From Acinetobacter rudis (GTDB lineage Bacteria; Pseudomonadota; Gammaproteobacteria; Pseudomonadales; Moraxellaceae), in NCBI RefSeq assembly GCF_000829675.1, contig NZ_BBRX01000009.1, positions 1-47,954 on the forward strand: a stretch of DNA of 47,954 nt. The letters are read 5' to 3'. Shown here in pieces: positions 16,340 through 25,936 of this stretch; the first letter of the stretch is position 1, and each line of letters opens with the position of its first letter. Below the pieces are notes generated by a model. That model saw nothing but the letters and a program-made list of their open reading frames with translations. It was not told the origin of the DNA and did no database searches. The position numbers and the translations under genes are program-made.

Positions 16340-17185
16340 ATGAATTGGGATGATCTACGTTTTTTTAGTGCAGTCGTACAGTATGAAAATATCAGCCATG
16401 CTGGAAAAGCGCTGGGTGTGAGCCCACAAACAGTTGCTCGCAAAATAACAGCACTTGAACAAAAATTAGCGACGACTTTATTTGTTCGGCATCCGCGAGG
16501 ATATAAAGCAAATGCGGATGCGATGAGCCTTATTGAGGAAGTAAAAAATGCAGAAATGGTATTAAATACGCTGCAAAATAATTTCATTAATAAATCTAAG
16601 AAATTGGTTGGGACTGTACGTATTGCTGCACCTGAGTTAATTGCGACAGAAATTTTATTACCTGCTTTAAAACCATTTCTTGAATTATATCCAGCAATCA
16701 GTATTGAACTTATTACAGGTATTCATACAGTTGGGATTGCCAAAGGGGATGCTGATATTGCTTTACGCTTGGTTAGACCTGAACAAGGTGCATTAACCGT
16801 CAAAAAAGTGGGTGTGATGTCGAGTGGATTGTATTGCGCTATAGAAGGACAGGTAGATCTTGGTACCTCAAGATTAATTGGATGGGATACTCATATTGAT
16901 TTACCTTCTGTACGTTGGTTGAGAAAAATAACCAGTCGAGAAGCGAACCTGAAATTAAATAGTTTGGCTGCACAAAGAACAGCGATTCAAGCGGGTTTAG
17001 GGGTAGGGATCTTACCGTGTTTTATTGCTGAGGGCTTACAACGCATTGAGCAACCTTATGTATTTGAAGAGTCTATTTGGTTGCTCACTCATGCGTCGAA
17101 TATATCTACACCACGTATTCGCTTGGTTTACGATGAAATATCAGAAATTATGGCTAAAAATAGCTTTAGACTACGACAAGACTAG
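16340..17185 (+). CDS. LysR-family transcriptional regulator
   Basis: 281 residues with the LysR helix-turn-helix (WDDLRFFSAVVQYENISHAG, then SPQTVARKITALEQ, LFVRHPRGY) and a CrgA/DmlR-like C-terminal effector domain (GTVRIAAPELIATEILLPAL, AIQAGLGVGILPCFIAEG). GGAAAG lies upstream of the ATG. It diverges from the SnoaL-hydrolase fusion gene, whose promoter must share the 100-base gap, so that gene is the likely target. It ends at a TAG followed by a decayed gene fragment. Confidence 0.85.
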   Translation: MNWDDLRFFSAVVQYENISHAGKALGVSPQTVARKITALEQKLATTLFVRHPRGYKANADAMSLIEEVKNAEMVLNTLQNNFINKSKKLVGTVRIAAPELIATEILLPALKPFLELYPAISIELITGIHTVGIAKGDADIALRLVRPEQGALTVKKVGVMSSGLYCAIEGQVDLGTSRLIGWDTHIDLPSVRWLRKITSREANLKLNSLAAQRTAIQAGLGVGILPCFIAEGLQRIEQPYVFEESIWLLTHASNISTPRIRLVYDEISEIMAKNSFRLRQD

Positions 17186-17197
17186 AGTTTTTCACAT

Positions 17198-17374
17198 CGT
17201 CGCGATGCCACTGAGCGACAAGACAGTATTAATAGTTTTGTGGCACAGCGCAAGATTTAACCCCCAGCAATACATGTATAACGCTGGCAGGCCGATGTTT
17301 TAGAACAGGAAGAAGGCGCGGGCTCAGTTTTAAGTCACCATCAATATCGGCCTGAGTTTGACCGATTGAATTAA
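17198..17374 (+). pseudogene. Decayed gene fragment downstream of the LysR gene
   Basis: Bases 17198-17260 read as a hydrophilic peptide (RRDATERQDSINSFVAQRKI) ending in a stop. After a short gap, bases 17282-17374 continue in a different frame (RWQADVLEQEEGAGSVLS, then HHQYRPEFDRLN) to a stop. Composition and length suggest the C-terminal part of one Gln/Glu/Arg-rich protein, interrupted by a frameshift and a stop. No family is recognised, and the call is by eye only. Confidence 0.35.
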
Positions 17375-17403
17375 TGTCCTGATATTGGCTGTATCCTTAA
17401 AAT

Positions 17404-18129
17404 TCAGCCAATACTTAAATTTAATTTTTTCAAATAGCCTTCAAGAATTAAAGCAGCGGATTGTTCTAACGGTGCTGCATATTTTTGGTTCTCTTCACGC
17501 AGTTGTTTAATATCTATTTTAGCTTGATCAAGTTCAACACAGTGGCCGATGAGCCATTTTTCTAAATCCTCACCCATTACTTCAGCATGAAATTGTAAAG
17601 CAAGAACATTTGAACCATATTGGAAGGCTTGGTGTGGATAATGCTCAGAGCTTGCAAGGAGCTGTGCATTTTCTGGCAGGTCAAAAGAGTCGCCGTGCCA
17701 ATGTAGGACTTTAATATTTTCTAAAGGGGCCAGTACATTATCCGCTACAGAAGCCAGTTTCAGCTGACTCCAACCAATCTCTTTGGTGTGTCCAGGATAA
17801 ACATCTGCACCTAAGGCTTTGGCAATCAGCTGTGCACCTAAGCAAATACCTAAAGTCGGTAAGTTGTTCGCTAGGCGCTGTTTGAGTAGATCGATTTCTT
17901 GGCCAAGAAATGGAAAGCGATCTCGCTCATAGGCACTAATCGGACCACCTAAAATAACAGTGAGTCCGGGATGTTCCAAAGCAAGTTGCAGGTCATCTAC
18001 ACCAGCATCAAAATAGCGTACTCGAAATCCACGCTGATAAAATATGTCTTCAAAAGCGCCAAGGTCTTCAAAAGCCAGATGTTGGATTGCATAAACTGTT
18101 TTCATCGAATTAAGATTGTGCTGGGTCAT
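17404..18129 (-). CDS. Class I glutamine amidotransferase-like protein
   Basis: 241 residues resembling the GMP-synthase-type glutaminase domain but encoded alone. The triad is visible as C96 (LGICLGAQ), H181 and E183 (LQFHAEVMG). VLHWHGDSFDLP is typical of stand-alone GATase1 proteins such as the YfeJ or gamma-glutamyl hydrolase-like group. There is no synthetase domain or partner gene, so it may transfer ammonia to a partner encoded elsewhere or hydrolyse a gamma-glutamyl compound. An in-frame ATG at 18105 would give a version eight residues shorter, starting MKTVYAIQHL. Neither start has a strong ribosome site. Confidence 0.8.
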   Translation of the reverse strand: MTQHNLNSMKTVYAIQHLAFEDLGAFEDIFYQRGFRVRYFDAGVDDLQLALEHPGLTVILGGPISAYERDRFPFLGQEIDLLKQRLANNLPTLGICLGAQLIAKALGADVYPGHTKEIGWSQLKLASVADNVLAPLENIKVLHWHGDSFDLPENAQLLASSEHYPHQAFQYGSNVLALQFHAEVMGEDLEKWLIGHCVELDQAKIDIKQLREENQKYAAPLEQSAALILEGYLKKLNLSIG

Positions 18130-18319
18130 AAATGATTACTTGTTTTAAAATGAGCTACAGTGACAGGGTAAAATAACAATGTCGAAAAGACCAATATCCG
18201 TTGTCATATCATCTGCTTTTACGATTTATTTGTCTAGAGATTTACAGCAAAACACAGGAGTTTATTCATAATTTGAGTTGAATAATCAAGCACAACCATG
18301 AAAAAGTTCTACACATAAA

Positions 18320-18341
18320 AAAGCGAACCGAAGTTCGCTTT
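18320..18341 (-). terminator. Terminator of the aldehyde dehydrogenase gene
   Basis: AAAGCGAAC (18320-18328) pairs with GTTCGCTTT (18333-18341) around CGAA. The flanking A-run gives a U-tract on the minus strand, 25 bases past the aldehyde dehydrogenase stop. Confidence 0.85.
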
Positions 18342-18365
18342 GGGAGAGTACTGTTGAGTAAAAAC

Positions 18366-19877
18366 TTAGAAGAAGCCCATTGCTTTAGTTGAATAGCTGA
18401 CCAATAAGTTTTTAGTTTGTTGATAATGATCAAGCATCATTTTGTGGTTTTCACGGCCAATACCAGATTTCTTATAACCACCAAATGCAGCATGTGCAGG
18501 ATAAATGTGATAACAGTTAGTCCATACACGACCAGCTTCGATTGCACGACCAGCACGATAAGACGTATGCGCAGAACGAGACCAAACACCAGCACCTAGA
18601 CCATACATTGTGTCATTGGCAATACGGATTGCATCATCGTAGTCTTTAAATGTGGTTACAGAGAGTACTGGGCCAAAGATTTCTTCTTGGAAAATCTTCA
18701 TGCTGTTATCGCCTTTAAAGATTGTTGGTTCAATATAGAAACCTTGACCAACATCATGACGATCGCCACCACCTGTTAACACTTGTGCACCTTCAGCACG
18801 GCCTGTTGCGATACAACCTAAAATCTTGTCTTGTTGTTCTTGAGAGGCCTGTGCACCAATCATGGTGTCAGTATCTAGTGGGTGACCAGTACGAATACGT
18901 TTTACACGCTCAACGGCTTTTTCTAAGAAACGATCAGCAATACTTTCTTGAATGAGGGCACGTGAAGGGCAAGTACATACTTCGCCTTGGTTAAGCGCGA
19001 ACATTGCAAAACCTTCAAGTGCTTTATCAAGATAATCATCATCTTGATCCATAACATCTTCGAAGAAGATATTTGGTGATTTACCGCCAAGTTCAAGCGT
19101 TACAGGAATAATATTTTCAGTTGCATATTGCATAATCAGCTGACCCACTTGGGTTGAGCCTGTAAATGCAATTTTAGCAATACGTGGGCTAGTTGCCAGT
19201 GGACGACCCACTTCTGCACCATAACCGTTGACGATGTTAAGCACACCAGCAGGGAGTAGATCTTGAATCAGTTCAGCGAGTACTAAAATACTTGTAGGCG
19301 TTTGTTCTGCTGGTTTAAGAACAATACAGTTACCTGCTGCCAAGGCTGGAGCAAGTTTCCAAGCTGCCATTAGGATTGGGAAGTTCCAAGGAATAATTTG
19401 GCCAACTACACCGAGTGGTTCGTGGAAATGGTAGGCAATAGTATCTTTATCAATTTCAGAGATACCACCTTCTTGTGCGCGAATACAGCCAGCAAAATAA
19501 CGGAAATGGTCGATCGTGAGTGGAATATCAGCAGCCAAAGTTTCACGAACTGGTTTACCGTTGTCCCAAGTTTCAGCAACAGCCAAAAGCTCAAGATTTG
19601 CTTCTAAACGGTCTGCAATTTTTAATAAAATATTCGAGCGCTCTGTGGTTGAAGTTTGTCCCCAGCTGGCTTTAGCCTTATGGGCAGCATCAAGTGCTAA
19701 CTCAATATCTTCAACAGATGAACGAGGAACTTGAGTGAATACTTTACCGTCTACAGGAGAAATATTATCGAAGTATTCACCTTTAACTGGTGCAACCCAT
19801 TGGCCACCAATAAAGTTTTGATATTGTGCTTTAAACTGAACTTTTGAACCAGGTTGATTCGGATCGAGATAGCGCAT
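18366..19877 (-). CDS. Aldehyde dehydrogenase, AcoD/ExaC-like (acetaldehyde dehydrogenase)
   Basis: A 503-residue NAD-dependent aldehyde dehydrogenase. It shows the Rossmann/oxyanion region [28 protein letters not shown], the general base in [11 protein letters not shown] and the nucleophile in [10 protein letters not shown]. The N-terminal [18 protein letters not shown] and the overall length match the AcoD/acetaldehyde dehydrogenase II group, which oxidises acetaldehyde to acetate. AAAAGGATATTCTT precedes the ATG. It diverges from an AcoR-like regulator (20273) and lies near an iron alcohol dehydrogenase (22638). Together these suggest ethanol to acetaldehyde to acetate, induced by the regulator. 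It is monocistronic, with its own terminator. Confidence 0.9.
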   Translation of the reverse strand: MRYLDPNQPGSKVQFKAQYQNFIGGQWVAPVKGEYFDNISPVDGKVFTQVPRSSVEDIELALDAAHKAKASWGQTSTTERSNILLKIADRLEANLELLAVAETWDNGKPVRETLAADIPLTIDHFRYFAGCIRAQEGGISEIDKDTIAYHFHEPLGVVGQIIPWNFPILMAAWKLAPALAAGNCIVLKPAEQTPTSILVLAELIQDLLPAGVLNIVNGYGAEVGRPLATSPRIAKIAFTGSTQVGQLIMQYATENIIPVTLELGGKSPNIFFEDVMDQDDDYLDKALEGFAMFALNQGEVCTCPSRALIQESIADRFLEKAVERVKRIRTGHPLDTDTMIGAQASQEQQDKILGCIATGRAEGAQVLTGGGDRHDVGQGFYIEPTIFKGDNSMKIFQEEIFGPVLSVTTFKDYDDAIRIANDTMYGLGAGVWSRSAHTSYRAGRAIEAGRVWTNCYHIYPAHAAFGGYKKSGIGRENHKMMLDHYQQTKNLLVSYSTKAMGFF

Positions 19878-20272
19878 AAGAATATCCTTTTACTTATTTA
19901 TGAGATAGCGGTGTCACAGACGCTGAAAAGCACTGTTTGTGACTTGAGCATATAAAGCCCTAGGTTGGAGAAAGGTAGGCATCAAGTTAATTTTATCTTG
20001 AATGATTTTTTTGTATTTTAGTAGGGCTGATCTAGGACTTAAGTCGTATGTTGAAATACTGAGCAAAAGTATAAAAGATCGTAGGTATTTTATGCATTTT
20101 TTGCAATGATTTAAAGCAATATCGATTTTGAGCAGAAAAGGGATTGACCGTTTAGAAAAAACATTGCTAAATCATAGGAAGTTTTGCGCTTTTATAATTT
20201 TACAAATGCAATCGCAAAAATACTGATCAAATGCAGTGAACTACTCTATAAACTGACATAAGGATATGAACC
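19878..20272. other. Divergent control region between aldehyde dehydrogenase and AcoR-like regulator
   Basis: 395 AT-rich bases without an ORF. They contain an inverted repeat, GTCACA (19913-19918) and TGTGAC (19938-19943), 36-66 bases upstream of the aldehyde dehydrogenase start; this is a possible operator. I see no sigma-54-type GG-N10-GC element, which agrees with the regulator lacking a sigma-54-activating domain. AAGGAT precedes the regulator's ATG. Confidence 0.4.
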
Positions 20273-21454
20273 ATGTTGAGTAATAAGGGATTATTGCAGA
20301 AGCGCCAACATATTGAACAGCTGCGCCAAAACAGTAGCTTATCTTTAGTACAAGCCGATTTAGTTGGGCAAAGCATTTTAAGCTCTTGGCAACGTTCTGA
20401 GCAGGCACAGATTCCGACTGAACGTGCAGCAGCACCATTGATCAACACACAAGATGAATTACCTAACGTCCTTAACAAAGCTTTAACTTATTGCACAGCA
20501 GAATTAAAACATATTGCAGAACAATCAAGCATGGTGGTCGCTGTTGGTGATATTGGTAGTACCATCATTTGGACTGCGGCGAGTGGGAAAATGCGACAAG
20601 CAGCAGAGCGTGTGCATTTTGTGCAAGGAGGTCAGTGGCGTGAAGACTTAGTTGGAACCAATGCATTGGCTTTATCACTTAAAACACAGCAATCTAGTTG
20701 TGTGTTTTCTAGTGAACACTATATGTCTTCGATTCACGATTGGGCATGTTATGCGGCGCCAATTATTGATCCATATTCAAAACAAGTTCTTGGTGTAATA
20801 GATCTATCAACCACATGGAATAACCATAATAGTCTGGGTTTACTTGCAGCAGAACGCTGTGCTTCGATTATTCAAAACGCACTATTAGAATGTCAACGCC
20901 AACATTTGTTTATACGCGCCTTTGCTATTCCGCAGGTATTATTTAATGGAAAAGTATTGGTCTTAACCCCAAGACAGATCGAGATTCTCACCATTTTGGC
21001 CTTGTGTCCTCAGGGCATGAACTTAGAAAATCTACATCAGGCGCTTTATGGCGAACGTAAGGTCAGTATTGGGACTTTAAAGGCTGAAATGTCTCAGCTT
21101 AGAGAAATTCTAGGCGGATTACTCGGTTCAAGACCCTATCGTTTATTGGCCACTATTGAAGCTGATTTTTTACAGGCAGAGCAAGCACTTGATGCAGGAT
21201 ATATCGAATCTGCCTTAAAACTTTGCCGCGGGGTATTTCTGGTTAGAACTGAAAGTCCATTCCTGTGCGCTTGGCGTGATTGTTTGGAATCGCGTTTAAG
21301 TGAAGCAATTTTTAAAGCACAAGAAACCGATGTACTGTTAAAACATTTGGCTTACTGTCCTGAAGCGATCGATGCAGTGGAGCGTTTAATTGAGCTTATT
21401 CCTGCAGGGCATCCTGCACATCAAGTATTGTTAAAATACAAAGAAGAGCAGTAG
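20273..21454 (+). CDS. AcoR-like GAF-domain regulator without AAA+ domain
   Basis: 393 residues. The N-terminal half matches AcoR-type activators: QADLVGQSILSSWQRSEQA, then a GAF region (VVAVGDIGSTIIWTA, WREDLVGTNALALSL, HDWACYAAPIIDP, LGVIDLSTTW). In AcoR this is followed by a sigma-54 AAA+ ATPase and a Fis helix-turn-helix. Here it is followed instead by a winged-helix-like DNA-binding segment (LTPRQIEILTILAL, VSIGTLKAEMSQLREILGG) and a helical C-terminus. It should therefore act without sigma-54. It diverges from the aldehyde dehydrogenase gene and is the obvious regulator of alcohol/aldehyde oxidation here. AAGGAT lies 8 bases before the ATG. Confidence 0.75.
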   Translation: MLSNKGLLQKRQHIEQLRQNSSLSLVQADLVGQSILSSWQRSEQAQIPTERAAAPLINTQDELPNVLNKALTYCTAELKHIAEQSSMVVAVGDIGSTIIWTAASGKMRQAAERVHFVQGGQWREDLVGTNALALSLKTQQSSCVFSSEHYMSSIHDWACYAAPIIDPYSKQVLGVIDLSTTWNNHNSLGLLAAERCASIIQNALLECQRQHLFIRAFAIPQVLFNGKVLVLTPRQIEILTILALCPQGMNLENLHQALYGERKVSIGTLKAEMSQLREILGGLLGSRPYRLLATIEADFLQAEQALDAGYIESALKLCRGVFLVRTESPFLCAWRDCLESRLSEAIFKAQETDVLLKHLAYCPEAIDAVERLIELIPAGHPAHQVLLKYKEEQ

Positions 21455-21474
21455 CCCATACCTGAGGCGTAGAT

Positions 21475-22515
21475 TTAACAGCCTTTATCTTTTAACCAAG
21501 CAAAAAGTTTTTGATAGACCTGAGCACGTACTGGAACTGCTGAAAGTACGAGATCATGTAAACCATTCTTAATTGTCATTACAGTGACATCACCTTGTAA
21601 TTTGTTTGCATACTTTGCAATGTCTTTGACGGATAAAATCACATCACTATTTTGTGCATCAGTACCCCAGCGCCGTGGGTTGCGGCTTTGATGTGAGTGC
21701 ATGATCAGTGCAGGTACATTAAGTTTGGCTCCTGCATGGATTTCTTTTTGTGCTTCATAGATTGCATGGATAAAACTGAGGAAGACTTTAGGATAAACAG
21801 TGGGTTTCCAGTTGAGATCGAAGCTCCATTCACCATAATAGTCTTGATGTAAACTTTTGGTGTACCACGGGTTGAGTTCACTTGGAAATTTGAGTTTAGG
21901 TAGATATTTACCCAGAGCACTTACCCGAGGTAGAGCCAGTTTTTTCTTTAAAAAACTGGTGTTGAAATCGTAAAACGGACTATTATTCCAAAGCGCTTTA
22001 ATCAGTGGATGATCAGGATGGTGTGCTGCATATAAGGTGGTGATCAGGCCTCCAGTAGAGTGCCCAGCCAATACAGCACTGTCATGGCCTTCAGCAGCAA
22101 TGATTTCAAGTGCTGCAGTAATTTCAGCTTCATATTCGTTTAGATCACGTACATCGTAAAAGGTTTGTCCAGAGCGATATGATCGGCCGTATTTATGTAA
22201 ATCAAGTGCATAGAAGTCATAACCATGCTGATTAAATTGCTCTGCCATTTCGGTTTGGAAAAAGTAATCTAAAAAACCATGGATGTAGAGCACGGCTTTA
22301 GGTGTTGCTGTTGCTGCTTTTTTTCGAACTAAGGTCGCGATGACAGGACTTTGTTGATCTGCGGCAAAAGTCAGAGTCAGCTGTTGGTAGTCACCAGCCA
22401 AGATATCGGTTTGATAAGGGGAAACGGTATAAGATGATGCGGTATTCATAGGCATTGTTGGAGTTATTGATTTTATCCTATGCTTGATGATTCGACGATA
22501 TTTGTCAATCATCAC
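21475..22515 (-). CDS. Alpha/beta hydrolase, S33/monoacylglycerol lipase-like
   Basis: Up to 346 residues. It shows the oxyanion loop LYIHGFLDYFFQTEMAEQF, the strand YDFYALDLHKYGRS and the nucleophile elbow AGHSTGGLITTLYAA. A C-terminal NGLHDLVLS is likely to hold the catalytic His. The layout is that of lysophospholipase/monoacylglycerol lipase-like serine hydrolases. The first ~20 residues are strongly basic and look non-coding, and in-frame ATGs at 22455 and 22449 give a more natural start, though none has a clear ribosome site. It sits between the AcoR-like regulator (convergent) and the alcohol dehydrogenase (same strand), from which a terminator separates it. The substrate is unknown. 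Confidence 0.75.
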   Translation of the reverse strand: MMIDKYRRIIKHRIKSITPTMPMNTASSYTVSPYQTDILAGDYQQLTLTFAADQQSPVIATLVRKKAATATPKAVLYIHGFLDYFFQTEMAEQFNQHGYDFYALDLHKYGRSYRSGQTFYDVRDLNEYEAEITAALEIIAAEGHDSAVLAGHSTGGLITTLYAAHHPDHPLIKALWNNSPFYDFNTSFLKKKLALPRVSALGKYLPKLKFPSELNPWYTKSLHQDYYGEWSFDLNWKPTVYPKVFLSFIHAIYEAQKEIHAGAKLNVPALIMHSHQSRNPRRWGTDAQNSDVILSVKDIAKYANKLQGDVTVMTIKNGLHDLVLSAVPVRAQVYQKLFAWLKDKGC

Positions 22516-22576
22516 GTGGTTTGCACATCACGCTTTACATTATCTATTGTATGTCTACTTTTGATAAGAAAATAAA

Positions 22577-22602
22577 AAAGGAATCTACGTATAGATTCCT
22601 TT
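22577..22602 (-). terminator. Terminator of the iron alcohol dehydrogenase gene
   Basis: A perfect 11-bp stem AAAGGAATCTA/TAGATTCCTTT surrounds the loop CGTA. The A-run at 22574-22579 gives a U-tract on the minus strand, just past the alcohol dehydrogenase stop. Confidence 0.85.
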
Positions 22603-22637
22603 GGGTCCTTAGGATGTACAAGAAGCGAGGTGTAAAC

Positions 22638-23810
22638 TTACATCGCTGCTTCGAAGATCGCGATAACTTGTGCTTCGTTTGCTTTACGTGGGTTAGTTAA
22701 CATACATGCATCATTTTGAGCATTTTTAGCCATAACTTGATGATCGCCAGCTTTAACGCCGAGTTCTGTTAAGCCAGCAGGGATACCGATCGATGCTGAA
22801 AGCTCACGAATCGCATCAATTGCAGCAAAAGCAGCTTCAGTTACAGTTAGGCCTTCAGTATTTACGCCCATCAATTTTGCGATCGTCGCATAACGGTCAG
22901 GACATGCAATGAGGTTAAATTCGCAAACGTGTGGTAATAAAATGGCATTACACACGCCGTGTGGCAGGTTGTAGAAACCACCTAATTGGTGTGCCATTGC
23001 ATGAACATAACCGAGTGATGCGTTGTTAAATGCCATACCAGCTAGATATTGTGCATAGCTCATTGCATCACGAGCTTCGATATTGTCACCATTTGCCACT
23101 GCTGCGCTAAGCCATTCACTGATCATCGTAATAGCTTTTTCAGCACATGCATCTGTAATTGGGTTTGCTGCGGTTGAAACATAAGCTTCAATAGCATGAG
23201 TTAATGCATCCATACCCGTAGCGGCTGTTAAACCGGCAGGCTTAGCAAGCATCAAGCGTGGATCATCAATTGCAACAAGCGGAGTACAGCGCCAATCTAC
23301 AATGGCCATTTTTACGTGAGTGTCTGTATTGGTAATAATACAGAAACGAGTCATCTCAGATGCAGTACCTGCCGTAGTGTTAATTGCAATTAACGGAGTC
23401 ATCGGTACAGTACTTTTGTCTATACCTTCGTAGTCACGGATATTACCGCCACCTGCTGTGACTAGGCCAATACCTTTAGCACAGTCATGTGATGAGCCAC
23501 CACCGAGAGAAACAATAAAGTCACAACCATTGTTGTTATATGCATCTACACCGTTACGTACGTTAATATCCGTAGGGTTTGGTTCAGCACCTGGGAATAC
23601 AAAGCTGTCTACACCAGCATCTTTTAAGTAAGCAACAATTTTGTCCGCAACGCCGAACTTAAATAATCCTTCATCAGTGACGATGAGGGCTTTTTTAGCA
23701 CCTAAATTTTGTGCTTTCGCGCCCACTTCTTTGGCACAGCCAGGACCAAAGAGTGAAACACAAGGGATGTAAAAACCGTTAGTTTGATCTGCGATATTTT
23801 TAAAAGCCAT
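22638..23810 (-). CDS. Iron-containing alcohol dehydrogenase
   Basis: A 390-residue group III (iron-activated) alcohol dehydrogenase. It shows the NAD-binding SLGGGSSHDCAKGIGL, the substrate/cofactor region NTTAGTASEMTRFCII, and metal ligands in GMDALTHAIEAYVS and HAMAHQLGGFYNLPHGVCNA (one Asp and three His). The start MAFKNIADQTNGFYIP resembles the ethanol dehydrogenase subgroup (Adh/YiaY-like). It should oxidise ethanol or similar short alcohols to aldehydes, which the aldehyde dehydrogenase at 18366-19877 can convert to acids. Its promoter region contains an imperfect 20-bp palindrome at 23851-23870. It is monocistronic. Confidence 0.9.
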   Translation of the reverse strand: MAFKNIADQTNGFYIPCVSLFGPGCAKEVGAKAQNLGAKKALIVTDEGLFKFGVADKIVAYLKDAGVDSFVFPGAEPNPTDINVRNGVDAYNNNGCDFIVSLGGGSSHDCAKGIGLVTAGGGNIRDYEGIDKSTVPMTPLIAINTTAGTASEMTRFCIITNTDTHVKMAIVDWRCTPLVAIDDPRLMLAKPAGLTAATGMDALTHAIEAYVSTAANPITDACAEKAITMISEWLSAAVANGDNIEARDAMSYAQYLAGMAFNNASLGYVHAMAHQLGGFYNLPHGVCNAILLPHVCEFNLIACPDRYATIAKLMGVNTEGLTVTEAAFAAIDAIRELSASIGIPAGLTELGVKAGDHQVMAKNAQNDACMLTNPRKANEAQVIAIFEAAM

Positions 23811-24181
23811 GGTGCGATTCCTTCTACCATTATTCCAATGTTGATTGTTCCAAGGGTGTATATCACCTTGAGACCGAGTATCTCCCTTGATCCAATCTTT
23901 TAAAACCTACTAATTACCTACCAAAATCATTTGTTAATTTTATTAATTAAATTAAGGTGATATTAAAAAAATCCTCGGGGATATAATCGATAAAAATGTT
24001 GTATTTTGAAGAAATTATAATGAATGTGGTGAAACTGCGATCAAAGGTGAAGTGCATAAAATTAACTAGGCGTAAAGTTCTGTCGTACCATGCGCCAAGA
24101 ACAGACAATCTGTACGCTCTTGACTTAACTTTTTGTTGAAAAATCGTTAGGCTATAGCAGTTTTCAAAGTTTAGGGTTGTT
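23811..24181. other. Divergent control region between alcohol dehydrogenase and helicase genes
   Basis: 371 AT-rich bases with no credible gene. An imperfect palindrome, CAAGGGTGTATATCACCTTG (23851-23870), lies 41-60 bases upstream of the alcohol dehydrogenase start and could be an operator. No safe promoter call can be made for the helicase gene. Confidence 0.4.
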
Positions 24182-25894
24182 ATGAGACAAGACACTACAC
24201 TGAAATTAATGCAAACGGGTGAAAATGTCTTTTTGACAGGGTCAGCTGGTGCAGGTAAAACCTATACACTGAATCAATATATTAATTACTTAAAGGCCCG
24301 CAAAGTCACTGTAGCAATTACTGCCTCTACAGGCATTGCTGCAACACATATGAATGGAATGACGATTCATACTTGGGCTGGTATTGGTATTAAAGATGCA
24401 TTGTCAGATGATGACCTTAAGCGCATGAAAGAGCGTAAATACTTAAAAGAGCATTTAGAAAATGCCCAAGTATTGGTAATTGATGAAATTTCTATGCTTC
24501 ATGCCAAGCAATTAAATTTGGTCAATCAGGTCCTCAAATATTTTAAAGAATCTGATGAAGCATTTGGTGGTATTCAAGTCATTGCTGCAGGAGACTTCTT
24601 TCAGTTACCCCCTGTAGGTAAGAATGATGAAAAGAACCGTGATAAGTTCTGTTTTATGTCAAATGCTTGGGTTGAAGCTAAATTCCGCGTTTGTTATTTG
24701 ACAGAGCAACATCGTCAGGATGATTCCGCATTAAACGATATTTTAAATGCTATACGGGCACAAACAATTCAGCCACAGCATTTAAAAGCTTTAAATCAAA
24801 CCAATCAACAAGACATTGGTGAGACTTTTACTCGTTTATATACCCATAATATGGATGTCGATAATATTAACTATCAACATCTGAATGCGATTGAAGGAGA
24901 AGCTCATCAATTTGTTGCAGTCAACGATGGTAACGATAAGTTGATTGAGACACTCAAGTCATCAGTACGTGCACCTGAAGAGCTGAGTTTAAAGAAGCAT
25001 GCCAAAGTAATGTTTGTTAAAAATAATTTTGACATGGGATATATCAACGGTAGCTTAGGTGAAGTGATTGGCTTTGAAGATGATGATACACATGGCATCT
25101 TACCCAAAGTGAAGTTAACTGATGGTACTGAATTGGTGGTTGAACCTGAAACATGGTCGGTCGATAACGATGCTGGTAAGACACTTGCGAGTTTACAACA
25201 AATCCCATTGCGCTTGGCTTGGGCAATTACCATTCATAAATCTCAAGGGATGACTCTGGAAGCTGCTGAAATTAACTTAAGTCATACTTTTGAGAAAGGA
25301 CAGGGCTATGTTGCCTTATCACGACTTAAATCTATTCAGGGCTTAAGATTACTTGGCTTCAATGATCAGGCACTAGAGCTTGATAGTCTAGCAATTAAGG
25401 CGGATCGACGTTTTCAGGAGTTGTCTGAAGAGGCTGAGCAGCATTTTGCTGGTGCTGACTTAAGTAAGCAACATCAAGCCTTTATTCGTCATTGTGGTGG
25501 CACGCTTAATGCGACGGAAATTGAACGTAATGAGAAGAAGCTTGCTCGATCAGCTAAACAAAACTATGCGACAGCGACTTTGGATGAAACTAAGGCTTTG
25601 TTTGAGTCTGGCTATGAAATCCAAGATATTGCTGTAGAACGAGGCTTAACACCTGCAACGATTATTAATCACTTGGCACGGCTGCATCGTGAGCAAGGCT
25701 TGGATATTAGTGTGGCAAGCCCTGGTGAAGAGGTGATTGAGCAGGTGCGTAAAATTTATAAACGCTTATCAAAACGACAAAGCCCTGAAAATTTTAGTGA
25801 GGATGGAAAAATTAAGTTACGACCTATCGTTGAAGCAACCAGTCCTCGAATGGGTTATGACCAAGTGCGTTTAGCCTTACTTTTTGTTGAATAA
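24182..25894 (+). CDS. Pif1/RecD-like helicase with C-terminal helix-turn-helix
   Basis: A 570-residue superfamily 1B DNA helicase. Walker A is at residues 20-27 (GSAGAGKT), followed by TASTGIAATHMNGMTIHTWA, typical of Pif1. Walker B is VLVIDEISM at about 96-104, followed by AAGDFFQLPPVG. The C-terminal motor motif is LAWAITIHKSQGMTL with GQGYVALSRLKS. After residue ~460 there is a helix-turn-helix segment of the kind attached to helicases (LDETKALFESGYEIQDIAVE, RGLTPATIINHLARLH). Such proteins unwind forks, R-loops or G-quadruplexes. The tautomerase gene follows 42 bases later and is probably co-transcribed. Confidence 0.9.
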   Translation: MRQDTTLKLMQTGENVFLTGSAGAGKTYTLNQYINYLKARKVTVAITASTGIAATHMNGMTIHTWAGIGIKDALSDDDLKRMKERKYLKEHLENAQVLVIDEISMLHAKQLNLVNQVLKYFKESDEAFGGIQVIAAGDFFQLPPVGKNDEKNRDKFCFMSNAWVEAKFRVCYLTEQHRQDDSALNDILNAIRAQTIQPQHLKALNQTNQQDIGETFTRLYTHNMDVDNINYQHLNAIEGEAHQFVAVNDGNDKLIETLKSSVRAPEELSLKKHAKVMFVKNNFDMGYINGSLGEVIGFEDDDTHGILPKVKLTDGTELVVEPETWSVDNDAGKTLASLQQIPLRLAWAITIHKSQGMTLEAAEINLSHTFEKGQGYVALSRLKSIQGLRLLGFNDQALELDSLAIKADRRFQELSEEAEQHFAGADLSKQHQAFIRHCGGTLNATEIERNEKKLARSAKQNYATATLDETKALFESGYEIQDIAVERGLTPATIINHLARLHREQGLDISVASPGEEVIEQVRKIYKRLSKRQSPENFSEDGKIKLRPIVEATSPRMGYDQVRLALLFVE

Positions 25895-25936
25895 GATTGT
25901 TGTTTGATTGAGCGTTGTTGATATAGGAATAATGTA

